From: Saprospiraceae bacterium
GTDB taxonomy: Bacteria > Bacteroidota > Bacteroidia > Chitinophagales > Saprospiraceae
Reading direction: 5' to 3'
DNA length: 64,000 nt
Assembly: GCA_041392805.1 (NCBI GenBank)
Contig: JAWKLJ010000002.1
Coordinates: 2,743,001 to 2,807,000, forward strand
Of the stretch, positions 17,124-26,195 are shown in pieces. The notes under the pieces are model-generated. The model had not been told where the DNA came from, searched no databases, and was given only the letters and a program-made list of their open reading frames with translations. Every line of letters starts with the position of its first letter. The stretch's first letter is position 1. Made by a program: the position numbers and the translations under genes.

Positions 17124-17696
17124 CTAAATTGCCCAGGCTTTTTCGCCTTTACTATAGGGTGTGCAGCCATCGTATTTCCCTGGAACTTCTACATATCGCA
17201 AGGCTTTAGTAGCACCTATTTCGGATGAAAAATAGCCCCACAGCGTGAGTTGTTTCATCATAGTGAAATAATGGCTAGGTGTTCCTTGGCCCTTACTTTC
17301 TTCGTATGCTTTAGCTTCCTTGTCTAATTGAATAAGTAGCTCTTTTTTGGCCGTTTCATCCAGTTGAACGAAAGCTTTACCTCCGCTTGATTTCGCTGCC
17401 TCATCGAGGGTACCAATACCTGCAAGAAATACTTTTTGGTCTTCGGCTGTATAACAATCAGAGACAATGGTTTTCATGAATGCCCCGATTCCAGCTGCTT
17501 TTGCACCAGGGGAGGAGTCTGTTGTTGGCAAGATGGTTTCTCCTACCTCATCTAGGAAGGCTATGTTGTTGTCTGTAAATTCGATGGTAGAAAGGGCAGG
17601 GGCGCTGGGCTTGCAGCCAGTAAGAAAAGCCTCTGCACCTATGATTGTTCCCCCGAGTATTAAGGACACACGGGTGATTGCATCTCTTCTATTCAT
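17124..17696 (-). CDS. Gluconate 2-dehydrogenase subunit 3-family protein (exported small subunit)
   Basis: A 190-residue protein of the gluconate 2-dehydrogenase subunit 3 family. It begins M-N-R-R-D-A-I-T-R-V, a twin-arginine-like motif, followed by a hydrophobic stretch and a lipobox-like L-T-G-C at 25-28, so it is probably exported by Tat and lipid-anchored. In this family the small subunit guides and supports the flavin subunit. The GMC oxidoreductase that ends 17 nt upstream has no signal of its own, which fits export of the pair as a folded complex. Its substrate is probably a sugar or polyol; it cannot be named from sequence. Confidence 0.85.
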   Translation of the reverse strand: MNRRDAITRVSLILGGTIIGAEAFLTGCKPSAPALSTIEFTDNNIAFLDEVGETILPTTDSSPGAKAAGIGAFMKTIVSDCYTAEDQKVFLAGIGTLDEAAKSSGGKAFVQLDETAKKELLIQLDKEAKAYEESKGQGTPSHYFTMMKQLTLWGYFSSEIGATKALRYVEVPGKYDGCTPYSKGEKAWAI

Positions 17697-17713
17697 GATA
17701 ATTAATTTTGAGA

Positions 17714-19393
17714 CTAAAGATTCATTTTTTTCAATTCACTAACAGCATGGTCAACCGCTCTGGCGGTGAAAGCCATGTAGGTAAGTGAAGGGTTTTGACA
17801 AGCCGCTGAGGTCATAAAGGAACCATCTGTAATGAAAACATTTTGTGCATCCCACACTTGGTTCCATTTATTGAGTACTGACGTTTTAGGATCATGGCCC
17901 ATTCTTGCAGTTCCCATTTCATGGATGCCTCGACCTGGGGTGCCATCTCCGTCATTCCCCTCAACATCTTTTACACCGGCTGCTTGCAATATTTCCATGC
18001 CATCATTGAGCATATCTTTACGCATTTTGAGTTCATTGTCCTTCAATTCGCAATCGATAGCTACAACGTTTAGTCCCCATTTATCGGTTTTGGTTTTGTC
18101 TAAGGTCACCTTGTTTTCATGATAAGGTAAAATCTCGCCAAAACCACCCATTCCTATGGTCCATCGACCTGGCTCAGTGAGCGATTCTTTGAACTCGGCT
18201 CCTATGCTGTATTCTGCGATATCGCGCCTCCAGTTTTCTCGACTAGCAGAACCTTGGTAGCCAAAACCGCGCAGGTAGTCTCGTTTATCCCCAAACAGGT
18301 TACGGAAGCGAGGGATATAAAAACCATTGGGCCTTCGACCATAGTAGTATTTATCTTCATACCCTTCTACCCAACCACCAACTCTTACACCGAGGTGATG
18401 GTCCATGAGGTTATGCCCAAGTTCTCCGCTGGAGCTGCCTAGGCCCTCTTCCCAAATATCCGTGGCTGAATTTTTTAAGATCCAGGTGGTATTAATGGTC
18501 GAAGCATTGAGGAATATGATCTTTGCTTTGTATTCGTAGGTTTGGTTGGTTTCTGCATCCAATACCTCAACCCCTGTTGCCTTTTTAGTATCTTTATCAT
18601 AGAGTACTTTGGTGACAATACTAAAAGGGCGAAGGGTTAAATTGCCTGTTTTTACTGCTGCGGGAAGGGTGGAGGACTGAGAGCTAAAATAAGCGCCAAA
18701 AGGACAACCCAGCCAGCATTTATTTCTAAACTGGCAAAGTCCTCGGCCCTCGACAGGGGCCGTGATGTGGGCAGCCCGGCCAATGATTAAGTGACGTGCA
18801 CCTTTGTAGTGGCCTTTTATTCTTTCGGCAACATCTTTTTCCACACAATTTAAGTCCATCGGTGGAAGAAACTCGCCATCAGGTAGTTGAGGAAGCCCAT
18901 CTTTATTTCCACTAATCCCTGCAAAACGTTCTACATAGTCATACCAGGGTTTTAGGTCTTGGTAGCGTACTGGCCAGTCTACGGCAATACCTTCTTTGGC
19001 ATTGGCCTCAAAATCAAAATCACTCAAACGGTAGCTTTGCTTACCCCAGGTTAAAGATCGACCACCTACATGATATCCTCTAAACCAGTCAAACCTTTTC
19101 ACTTCGGTATAGGGGCAATCTTTGTCGCTAGCCCACCAATCGAGGTTCATTTCATTGAGTGGATAATCTCGCTTTAATACAGGGTATGCTTCGATCATTT
19201 CCTGTGTTCTGGTGCCTCGGTGAGTGAATTCCCAGGGTCCCTTCATTGCATTTACATAGTCTTTCACATGCTCTACATTTTTACCTCTTTCGAGCATGAT
19301 GACTTTTAATCCTTTTTCGCACAATTCTTTGGCCGCCCAGCCTCCACTGATACCCGAGCCAACGACAATTGCGTCAAATTCGTTTTCTGCCAT
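17714..19393 (-). CDS. GMC-family FAD oxidoreductase (gluconate-dehydrogenase-type large subunit)
   Basis: A 559-residue flavoprotein. The FAD-binding motif V-V-G-S-G-I-S-G-G-W-A-A is near residues 11-22, and E-R-G follows at the end of beta-2. The C-terminal GMC_oxred_C region has I-H-E-M-G-T-A-R-M-G and a late N-P-S-L-T segment, supplying the usual His/Asn pair. A Cys-rich loop C-Q-F-R-N-K-C-W-L-G-C lies near residues 223-233, a feature of dehydrogenase-type rather than oxidase-type members. It has no signal peptide and probably leaves the cytoplasm with the Tat-type small subunit encoded just downstream. It likely oxidises a sugar or sugar alcohol in the periplasm. A palindrome lies about 50 nt upstream. 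Confidence 0.87.
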   Translation of the reverse strand: MAENEFDAIVVGSGISGGWAAKELCEKGLKVIMLERGKNVEHVKDYVNAMKGPWEFTHRGTRTQEMIEAYPVLKRDYPLNEMNLDWWASDKDCPYTEVKRFDWFRGYHVGGRSLTWGKQSYRLSDFDFEANAKEGIAVDWPVRYQDLKPWYDYVERFAGISGNKDGLPQLPDGEFLPPMDLNCVEKDVAERIKGHYKGARHLIIGRAAHITAPVEGRGLCQFRNKCWLGCPFGAYFSSQSSTLPAAVKTGNLTLRPFSIVTKVLYDKDTKKATGVEVLDAETNQTYEYKAKIIFLNASTINTTWILKNSATDIWEEGLGSSSGELGHNLMDHHLGVRVGGWVEGYEDKYYYGRRPNGFYIPRFRNLFGDKRDYLRGFGYQGSASRENWRRDIAEYSIGAEFKESLTEPGRWTIGMGGFGEILPYHENKVTLDKTKTDKWGLNVVAIDCELKDNELKMRKDMLNDGMEILQAAGVKDVEGNDGDGTPGRGIHEMGTARMGHDPKTSVLNKWNQVWDAQNVFITDGSFMTSAACQNPSLTYMAFTARAVDHAVSELKKMNL

Positions 19394-19441
19394 TTTAAAT
19401 AAATTTTTGTTAAAATTTAGGTTTCATTTTTTCGTTTCTGC

Positions 19442-19461
19442 TGGCCATTATTTTATGGCCA
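19442..19461. promoter_or_regulatory. TGGCCAT-N6-ATGGCCA palindrome
   Basis: TGGCCAT (19442-19448) and ATGGCCA (19455-19461) are perfect inverted repeats between the SGNH hydrolase stop and the GMC oxidoreductase start. It may be an operator for the GMC gene or a weak terminator of the hydrolase gene. Confidence 0.4.
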
Positions 19462-19483
19462 AATCAACCAGAAGATTATCATT

Positions 19484-20158
19484 TTATTGGAGAAAAGGGG
19501 CTATTACCTTTTGCCAGATTTTATAGCCATCTGCATTCATATGCAGATTGTCCTGAAGGAAAATATGAGGAAACACTTTTCCATCTGGGCCAATAGCTGG
19601 TGTCCAAACATCTGCATATTCTGTGAATTTTTTCTTATCCGCATATTTTTTCAAACTGGCATTTAGTTCTAGGTATTGGTCTTTTAGGTTCCATCTGGCT
19701 ACACTTGGTTTTGGAGAAATAAAGATAACAGGAATGTTTTTGCCAAGTGCTTTAGCAATCATTTTGCGAAGTTTTTTGGCTTCCTGGAGCGTGGTCTTAT
19801 TATCTTTGCCCATGGCTACATCATTGTCCCCTTCATAAACAAAAACCTTAGCGGGTTTATAAGGAAAGATAATTCGTTCGGCATAATATAATAAATCAGT
19901 AAAATTAGAGCCACCGAAGCCACGGTTGAGTACTTTATGTTCAGGAAAATAATTAGCAATATCTTTCCACATGGTAATAGAAGAGCTACCTACAAAAAGG
20001 GCAAGGCCCTGCTCAACGGGCGTCGTTTTATCTGCTTTTTCAAATTGCTGAATGGTTTCTTCCCACCTTTCAGGTCCTTGCTGTTGGGCACTGGCAGCTA
20101 CAAACAGGCCTACAAAGAAGAAAACCAAAAGGGGGGTAATTAAACTCAACTTATACAT
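19484..20158 (-). CDS. Exported SGNH/GDSL-type hydrolase
   Basis: A 224-residue esterase-type protein with a Sec signal peptide (M-Y-K-L-S to A-S-A-Q, about 1-25). SGNH blocks are visible: block I G-S-S-S-I at 57-61 (the nucleophile Ser), the block II Gly in R-G-F-G-G-S, block III Y-E-G-D-N-D (Asn) and block V D-N-L-H-M-N-A-D-G-Y carrying the Asp-His pair. Such enzymes remove acyl groups from carbohydrates or lipids. I chose the ATG at 20158 because longer starts precede the signal peptide with 32 unlikely residues. It is on the same strand as, and 90 nt upstream of, the GMC gene. Confidence 0.87.
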   Translation of the reverse strand: MYKLSLITPLLVFFFVGLFVAASAQQQGPERWEETIQQFEKADKTTPVEQGLALFVGSSSITMWKDIANYFPEHKVLNRGFGGSNFTDLLYYAERIIFPYKPAKVFVYEGDNDVAMGKDNKTTLQEAKKLRKMIAKALGKNIPVIFISPKPSVARWNLKDQYLELNASLKKYADKKKFTEYADVWTPAIGPDGKVFPHIFLQDNLHMNADGYKIWQKVIAPFLQ

Positions 20159-20439
20159 ATTAAGAGGGTTATTGTGAATAAAAAATATAAAAGGCCCATG
20201 CAGAGACTCGCAGAAAAGCTGAGATGCACAGCGAAAATAATGCCCGCCCCTCAAATATAGTTAAGAATTTGCTATTTACTACCGAAACACTAATAACGAT
20301 TGCACCTTTTGAATCTATATTCCGTATAGGTTTTTAAGACAATATTTTGGTTAAGAAAGAAAATGACTATCTTCCCAATCCATAATGACTGCCTATTACT
20401 AAAATAAGACTTCATTTCCAATACACCTATCGTTTGCCT

Positions 20440-22491
20440 ATGGAGCATAGCATTCGAAATAAATGTTTCATTTTTGGTTTTATTTTGTGTGTCTTTTGCT
20501 GCTTACCAGGAAATTTATTTCCACAAACAGCCAAATTAGACCGCCTTCGTATAGAATTTCAAAATATAAAGGGGGCAAAGGATTCTATCTGGGTAGATCT
20601 CTGTAATAGTTTAAGTTGGGAATACCATACTATTAACCTGGATTCTGCTGTGTATTTTGCCAAGGAAGCACAAAAACAAGCAGAAAATATAGGTTATAAA
20701 GTAGGAATGGCCAGGGCTTACAACCTATTAGGATTAGTAGCTAGCTTAAGAAATGATGAAGACAGCCAGGAAAGGTGGAATAATATGGGCTTGCCATTGG
20801 CGGAAATGTCGGAAGATAGTTTTGTCAAGGCTGTAATCTATAATGATTTAGCCAATATTTATGCTTCGAGAAATGAAAATGCCAAAGCCTTAAATTTTTA
20901 CCATAACGCGCTTCGGTACACTACAAAAAATGATGATGTTGGAACCATTATTACAGTTGGCAATATTGCTCTCCTGCATTCAAGTATGGGTAATTTTGAC
21001 CTTGCCAAAAGTTATTTGGACCAAAATATTCAAAAAATTGCAAATACAAAGGACCCTTACGTAAAATGTGTGGCTTACCTGAGCAAGGCCGATTATTATT
21101 ATGCGATCCAGGCCTTAGATTCGACCATTTTGTATTGCCAAAAGGCCTTTGATATTGCCAAAAAAACGGAAAACTTTCTCATCGAAGTACAATGCCTTAA
21201 TTTCCTAGCCAAAGCATCTAAAGACCAAGGCCATTATGAACATTCTTATGAATACCTTGAGCAAGCCATAAAATTATCTGACCAAAAAGGCTACAAATAT
21301 TTAAATTCCGATATAACTTATTCATTAGGCAAGCTTTATTTAGCCGAAAAAGATTTTGACAATGTCATCCGTTTAATGAATTCAGCCATTGAAAAACTGG
21401 ACCCTAGTTCTAGTAATCATCTAAATTATTTGAAAGACTATTATGGTTTATTAGCGATAGCATATGCGGGTATGGAGCATTACAATGATGCCTATTTTTT
21501 TCAAACCAAGGAAGAAGAAATAAAGGACAGCCTTTATACCCTTGCCCAAGGGCAAAAAGTGACTGAGCTAGAAATTCAATATGAGTTAGAAAAGAAAGAG
21601 ATAGAAAATAGTCTTTTACGATCTCGACAAATCCATGATAGTATGAGGGTAAAATACCATAGAACACTCAATTGGGCCATGTTCATCTTTTTATCCTTGA
21701 CCTTTGTAATCGTTTGCTTGGTTTGGGTTTCCTTAAAACAAAAACAAAGATTTGCCGAACAGCTACAAATTGAGGTAAGTCAGAAAACAGCAGATCTACA
21801 ATTAAAAAATGAAGAATTAGAAGGTTTTGCTCACATTGTTTCTCATGATCTGAAGGAACCACTTCGCAATATCATCAGTTTTGTCAATCTTATTGAAAGG
21901 CGATTCGAAGACCTGAACAAAGAAGAATTGGCAACCTATTTTTCGTTCATTAAAAAGAGCTCCAACCAATTATATAATTTGGTAGAAGATGTTTTGCAGT
22001 TTTCCAAATTAGGAAAAGTCACCACGGCCTTTTCGCTGATAGATACGGCTAAGATAATTAAGGAGGCAGAAAAGGTGCTTCAACCTAAAATTGAAGAGAA
22101 AAATGCAAATATAACAACCCAGGGTATACAACCTATTCATTGTTCAGAAGCCATGTTATTCCTTATTTTTAAAAACCTTTTAGACAATGGAATTACCTAT
22201 AATCGCAGCGAAACACCACAGGTGAATATTAGCTATGAATTAAAAAATAGCCAGCACTGTTTTATGCTAAGTGATAATGGAATAGGCATTCCAGCGGAAT
22301 TTAAGGAAAAAGTATTTAAAATGTTTTTTCGTTTGCACAATCGAAACGAATTTGAAGGAACGGGCTTAGGATTAGCCATTGTCAAAAAATTAGTTGACCA
22401 ATTAAAAGGAGAAATATACCTTGAAAGCGAGAAATCAGGCACTACTTTTTTTATAAAGCTCCCCATCCAGGATGAAGCCACTACCATTTAA
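20440..22491 (+). CDS. TPR-containing sensor histidine kinase
   Basis: A 683-residue membrane kinase. A signal peptide is followed by TPR repeats (about 40-380), a coiled-coil approach, one membrane segment (about 405-425, W-A-M-F-I-F-L-S-L), and a cytoplasmic kinase. H469 lies in the H-box V-S-H-D-L-K-E-P-L-R-N. The N box is N-L-L-D-N-G-I-T-Y-N, G1 is D-N-G-I-G-I-P and G2 is G-T-G-L-G-L-A-I-V-K-K-L. There is no receiver domain. The ATG at 20440 was chosen over a TTG at 20434. The AraC-type regulator gene overlaps its 3' end by 20 nt. No response regulator gene is adjacent, so its partner is elsewhere. Confidence 0.9.
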   Translation: MEHSIRNKCFIFGFILCVFCCLPGNLFPQTAKLDRLRIEFQNIKGAKDSIWVDLCNSLSWEYHTINLDSAVYFAKEAQKQAENIGYKVGMARAYNLLGLVASLRNDEDSQERWNNMGLPLAEMSEDSFVKAVIYNDLANIYASRNENAKALNFYHNALRYTTKNDDVGTIITVGNIALLHSSMGNFDLAKSYLDQNIQKIANTKDPYVKCVAYLSKADYYYAIQALDSTILYCQKAFDIAKKTENFLIEVQCLNFLAKASKDQGHYEHSYEYLEQAIKLSDQKGYKYLNSDITYSLGKLYLAEKDFDNVIRLMNSAIEKLDPSSSNHLNYLKDYYGLLAIAYAGMEHYNDAYFFQTKEEEIKDSLYTLAQGQKVTELEIQYELEKKEIENSLLRSRQIHDSMRVKYHRTLNWAMFIFLSLTFVIVCLVWVSLKQKQRFAEQLQIEVSQKTADLQLKNEELEGFAHIVSHDLKEPLRNIISFVNLIERRFEDLNKEELATYFSFIKKSSNQLYNLVEDVLQFSKLGKVTTAFSLIDTAKIIKEAEKVLQPKIEEKNANITTQGIQPIHCSEAMLFLIFKNLLDNGITYNRSETPQVNISYELKNSQHCFMLSDNGIGIPAEFKEKVFKMFFRLHNRNEFEGTGLGLAIVKKLVDQLKGEIYLESEKSGTTFFIKLPIQDEATTI

Positions 22492-23338
22492 AGTTCCAAA
22501 GTCAAGTAGCCATTCTTTGCGGATTCAGGTAGACAAGCAAGCGTATTTTTATGATCGCCTGCACTATCATCCGGAATGGCAAATTACTTTAATTCTTCGC
22601 AGCGAAGGAACACTTTTTATCGGTGACGGTATCCACCGGTTTGGAGTTGGTGATATTTTTATGATTGGTTCCAATTTGCCTCACCTTTTCAAAAATGATG
22701 CCCTGTATTATGGTGAAAACAGTCCAGGCGCACATTCCATTTCACTTTTTTTTGATGAAGACTCCTTTGGCAAAGGTTTTTTTGACCTTCCAGAATTAAA
22801 AGAGATTAAGGTAATGCTAGGACAAGCCAATAAGGGGATTTATTTTAGTGGCATTGGAGATGCATTGGCTCAAAACCTGATTCAAGGCTTAGAAAGGGAA
22901 AAGGGTTTCCCCTTGTTATTGCGTTTTTATGCTTTGTTAGCGCTTTTGGGCCAAGAAAAAGAAGTCCATTTTTTATCTACCATTTCTTATGCAAAGGCGC
23001 AGGCAGAATCGGCCGGAAAACGAATGGATGATGTTTTGCAATTCATTTTCAAACACTATGATCGGACCATTACCATCGACGAGGCCGCACAGGCCGCCAA
23101 CCTCAGTGTGCCTGCCTTTTCGCGCTATTTTAAGTTACATACCCGGAAGACCTTTATTTCCTATTTGAATGAGGTGCGAATCCATGCGGCCTGTAAACTG
23201 CTGGTGGACAAAGAATATCCTATAGGGCAAGTGGCATTTATGGTTGGGTTTAATAACTTATCCAATTTTAATCGGCAGTTTAAAAGGATCATGGGACTGG
23301 CTCCGATGGCTTATCAGCAGCTATCCCTAACCCGATAA
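22472..23338 (+). CDS. AraC-family transcriptional regulator
   Basis: A 288-residue regulator with an N-terminal cupin-like ligand domain (Y-H-P-E-W-Q-I-T-L-I near 33-42, then G-D-G-I-H-R-F-G-V-G-D-I) and a C-terminal double helix-turn-helix (about 188-285; A-A-Q-A-A-N-L-S-V-P-A-F-S-R-Y-F-K and the signature V-A-F-M-V-G-F-N-N-L-S-N-F-N-R-Q-F-K). Its start overlaps the histidine kinase gene by 20 nt, and its end overlaps the convergent TRIC gene by 12 nt. The cupin suggests a sugar or small-metabolite effector. The neighbouring hydroxyproline operon is a candidate target by position only. Confidence 0.92.
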   Translation: MKPLPFKVPKSSSHSLRIQVDKQAYFYDRLHYHPEWQITLILRSEGTLFIGDGIHRFGVGDIFMIGSNLPHLFKNDALYYGENSPGAHSISLFFDEDSFGKGFFDLPELKEIKVMLGQANKGIYFSGIGDALAQNLIQGLEREKGFPLLLRFYALLALLGQEKEVHFLSTISYAKAQAESAGKRMDDVLQFIFKHYDRTITIDEAAQAANLSVPAFSRYFKLHTRKTFISYLNEVRIHAACKLLVDKEYPIGQVAFMVGFNNLSNFNRQFKRIMGLAPMAYQQLSLTR

Positions 23339-23923
23339 ATTCCACTTAAATTTAACGGCTAAAATGCGAAGGATTATAATAAAAAAGACGGTTATTAACA
23401 TGGCTATATCCCGTCCAATTTGGCATTCCGTTAAGCTCAAATAAAGGACTCCACCAGCAATGCAGGCAGTGGCATAAACTTCTTTTCGAAAAATAAGCGG
23501 AACTTCATTGCAAAGCACATCTCTCAATACTCCTCCAAATACAGCAGAAACTGTGCCCATAATGATAGCAATTGGGGCGCTCAACCCGAGAGACAAGGTC
23601 TTTTCCATGCCGAGAATGGTATAAAGGCCAATACCAATGGTGTCGAATAGGAAAAGGGTTCGACGTAATTTGTGAACGCCTCGACCAAAAAGATAACTGG
23701 CAAGGATGCCAAGTCCAATGATGAGGAGGTAATGGGTATTCAGCATCCATCCAACGGGTAATCTCCCTATTAGGATATCCCGAATAGTACCTCCACCTAG
23801 TGCCGTCACAAAGGCAATGACCGTAGCACCAAAGATATCAAACTTGCGTTCGATGGCAGTGAGGGCACCGCTAATGGCAAAAACAAAAGTCCCCGCCAAA
23901 TCGAAAAAATAGACAATATCCAT
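23327..23923 (-). CDS. TRIC/UPF0126-family membrane channel
   Basis: A 198-residue, seven-helix membrane protein with the two-fold internal repeat of the UPF0126/TRIC (YadS-like) family. The matching halves each carry a glycine-rich segment before R-D: T-A-L-G-G-G-T-I-R-D-I-L near 39-50 and S-A-V-F-G-G-V-L-R-D-V-L near 125-136. Bacterial members are trimeric cation channels; some family members are linked to amino acid transport. It shares one base with the end of the D-amino-acid dehydrogenase gene upstream, so it is likely the last gene of the hydroxyproline operon. It overlaps the convergent AraC gene by 12 nt. Confidence 0.9.
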   Translation of the reverse strand: MDIVYFFDLAGTFVFAISGALTAIERKFDIFGATVIAFVTALGGGTIRDILIGRLPVGWMLNTHYLLIIGLGILASYLFGRGVHKLRRTLFLFDTIGIGLYTILGMEKTLSLGLSAPIAIIMGTVSAVFGGVLRDVLCNEVPLIFRKEVYATACIAGGVLYLSLTECQIGRDIAMLITVFFIIILRILAVKFKWNLSG

Positions 23924-25170
23924 TATGCGTATCTTTCCGGCAAAAGTAAGGTATTGTCCACACTCGTCGCTTTCTGTTGAACAATTTCAGCCACCATTTT
24001 CCCGGTGATAGGCCCCAAACTCATGCCCATCATAGCATGGCCACTGGCCACAATGAGGTTTGGAAATTTTTGGGTGCGACCAATATAGGGAAGGCCATCG
24101 GGCGAACATGGCCTAAATCCTAGCCAGACATTTAGATCCTTAGGGTTGGGAAGGGAAAGTTCAGGGTAATATTGGGGTAGGGCAGAAAGAATCCCTTGGA
24201 CTCGTTTGTTATTCACCCGCTCCCTCATTCCCCCCAATTCTAACGTCCCTCCGAATCGCAAATCTTTACCCATCGGGGTAATTGCTACCTTGTCTTCACT
24301 TAAGATGGAAGGAATATTGGGCCTATGGGCTGGCTCAGGCAAAGTAATGGAATACCCTTTACCATCCTGAATCAGCATATTGATACTCAGTTTTTTAAGT
24401 AATTTTTCAGACCAAGATCCCGTTGCTAATACTACCTGGTCGACGGGTATCTTTTCGTTATTTGCCTTGATAAGGTGCGTGATGTTGTCTTTGGTCGTTT
24501 CCCAGGCAATGATAGGGGTGTGTGCTAAAAAATCAACGCCCATTTCTTTCAGTCGATTCTTCATCACTTTCATAAAAGTGTGAGGCGACAAGTGGGCGTC
24601 TCCTGGATAATAAATGCCCCCACGGCTCTCCAAACGGGTTCCCTGCTCCAATTCCTGGACTTGACTTGCCGAAAGCAACTGAGCCGACACCCCTAGCTGG
24701 GCGGCTATTTCAGCGGTGGCTATTTCCTCTTTTTCTCCTTTGGCCGTCCGATAGAGCATGATTAAACCCTTTTGCTCAAAATCAAAGCTTAGCTCCAATT
24801 CTTCACTTAAAGACCGATAAAGCAATTTGCTGCCTTCATTTAGGTCTCTTAAGACGGGCATCGCTTGTTCCACCTTTTTGGGATCGCAGGCTTTGTAAAA
24901 TTCCCATAACCACTGAATGAGTGCAGTATTCACCCGAGGCCGGATATAAAAAGGACTACTGGAATTGAACATCCACTTTAAGCCCTTGGCAATGACACCT
25001 GGAGTGGCCATAGGGATAAAATGGCTGGGTACAACCATGCCCGCATTGCCAAAGGAGCAGCCCTCCGAGAAATCTCCTTTGTCAATCAAGGTAACCTCAT
25101 AGCCTTGCTTGCGCAGGTAATAAGCTGCACAAAAACCGATTACACCACCGCCGATGATGTGTATATTCAT
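23923..25170 (-). CDS. FAD-dependent D-amino-acid (probably D-hydroxyproline) dehydrogenase
   Basis: A 415-residue flavoprotein of the DadA/D-amino-acid dehydrogenase family. It starts M-N-I-H-I-I-G-G-G-V-I-G (the FAD dinucleotide motif), with the DadA-like segment C-S-F-G-N-A-G-M-V-V-P-S-H near 38-50 and a C-terminal G-F-R-P-C-S-P-D-G-L-P-Y-I-G near 348-361. In this operon, next to a 4-hydroxyproline epimerase and a deaminase of the dihydrodipicolinate synthase fold, the likely substrate is cis-4-hydroxy-D-proline, oxidised to 1-pyrroline-4-hydroxy-2-carboxylate. That assignment is contextual; the enzyme family itself is clear. It lies 23 nt after the epimerase gene. Confidence 0.88.
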   Translation of the reverse strand: MNIHIIGGGVIGFCAAYYLRKQGYEVTLIDKGDFSEGCSFGNAGMVVPSHFIPMATPGVIAKGLKWMFNSSSPFYIRPRVNTALIQWLWEFYKACDPKKVEQAMPVLRDLNEGSKLLYRSLSEELELSFDFEQKGLIMLYRTAKGEKEEIATAEIAAQLGVSAQLLSASQVQELEQGTRLESRGGIYYPGDAHLSPHTFMKVMKNRLKEMGVDFLAHTPIIAWETTKDNITHLIKANNEKIPVDQVVLATGSWSEKLLKKLSINMLIQDGKGYSITLPEPAHRPNIPSILSEDKVAITPMGKDLRFGGTLELGGMRERVNNKRVQGILSALPQYYPELSLPNPKDLNVWLGFRPCSPDGLPYIGRTQKFPNLIVASGHAMMGMSLGPITGKMVAEIVQQKATSVDNTLLLPERYA

Positions 25171-25193
25171 TGCTTAAAATGTATTATATCCTT

Positions 25194-26195
25194 TTAAATC
25201 ACTTGGAAACCATGCGCATATGGGTCATCTTCGTCATCTATAATAATTTGATTATAGCCAGTGATCCTGGCCCAACCTTGGATGCTAGGAATAATGGCAG
25301 GGTAGGGGCCACACTGGCTCAACCCCTCTACTTTACCTATAAATTGACTACCAATAATACTTTCATGAATAAATTGATCGCCTGCTTTTAAGAGGCCTTT
25401 GCCAAACCATTGCGCCATTCGAGCAGAGGTTCCTGTTCCACAAGGGGATCGATCGATGGCCTTTTCGCCATAAAAAACGGCATTTCGGCCATGCGCCGCT
25501 GGCGACTTGGTGGCGCCCGTCCATAAGATGTGGCTGAGCCCTTTTATTTTGTCATCCAAAGGATGGACGAAAGTGCCACTTTGATTTAGGCGTTTACGGA
25601 TCACGGGACTCCATTGAATAAGGTCTCCTGGACTGTAAGCATCTATGCCTTTGTAATTTTCTTGTAAATCGACGATGGCATAAAAATTACCACCGTAGGC
25701 AACATCAACCAGCAGGGTACCGAGTTGGGGGCATTCAACGGGGATTTGTGTTTTGTATAAGAAAGAGGGAACATTCTGAAGCTTAACATCTTTAACCTTC
25801 TTTTGTTCCTGGGTATAAGAGACCAAGACCAGGCCCGCAGGTGTTTCCAGGCGGAGTTTTCCTGCTTCCTTGGGTTGAACCAAGCCTTCTTCTATCATGA
25901 TGGTTACGGTACCAATGGTACCATGGCCGCACATCGGCAGGCAACCACTGGTCTCAATAAATAAGACGGCTACATCATTTTCGGGATCGCTAGGTGGATA
26001 AAGGATGCTGCCCGACATCATGTCGTGCCCCCTTGGTTCAAACATTAGCCCGGTACGGATCCAATCGAATTCCTTTAAAAAATGTAACCGTTTTTCCCCC
26101 ATGTTTGCTCCCACCAGGGTAGGGCCACCACCTGCGACTAAGCGGACAGGGTTGCCACAAGTATGAGCATCTATACAGAAAAAGGTTTTCCTCAT
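25194..26195 (-). CDS. 4-hydroxyproline 2-epimerase (proline racemase family)
   Basis: A 333-residue member of the proline racemase superfamily. Both catalytic cysteines are present: C89 in M-C-G-H-G-T-I-G and C252 in S-P-C-G-T-G-T-S-A-R. Two cysteines indicate an epimerase or racemase rather than the trans-3-hydroxyproline dehydratase branch, where one is replaced. It interconverts trans-4-hydroxy-L-proline and cis-4-hydroxy-D-proline, the entry step of hydroxyproline catabolism. The start M-R-K-T-F-F-C-I-D-A-H-T-C-G-N-P is typical. It overlaps the upstream deaminase gene by 4 nt (ATGA-type junction), which supports one operon. Confidence 0.93.
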   Translation of the reverse strand: MRKTFFCIDAHTCGNPVRLVAGGGPTLVGANMGEKRLHFLKEFDWIRTGLMFEPRGHDMMSGSILYPPSDPENDVAVLFIETSGCLPMCGHGTIGTVTIMIEEGLVQPKEAGKLRLETPAGLVLVSYTQEQKKVKDVKLQNVPSFLYKTQIPVECPQLGTLLVDVAYGGNFYAIVDLQENYKGIDAYSPGDLIQWSPVIRKRLNQSGTFVHPLDDKIKGLSHILWTGATKSPAAHGRNAVFYGEKAIDRSPCGTGTSARMAQWFGKGLLKAGDQFIHESIIGSQFIGKVEGLSQCGPYPAIIPSIQGWARITGYNQIIIDDEDDPYAHGFQVI

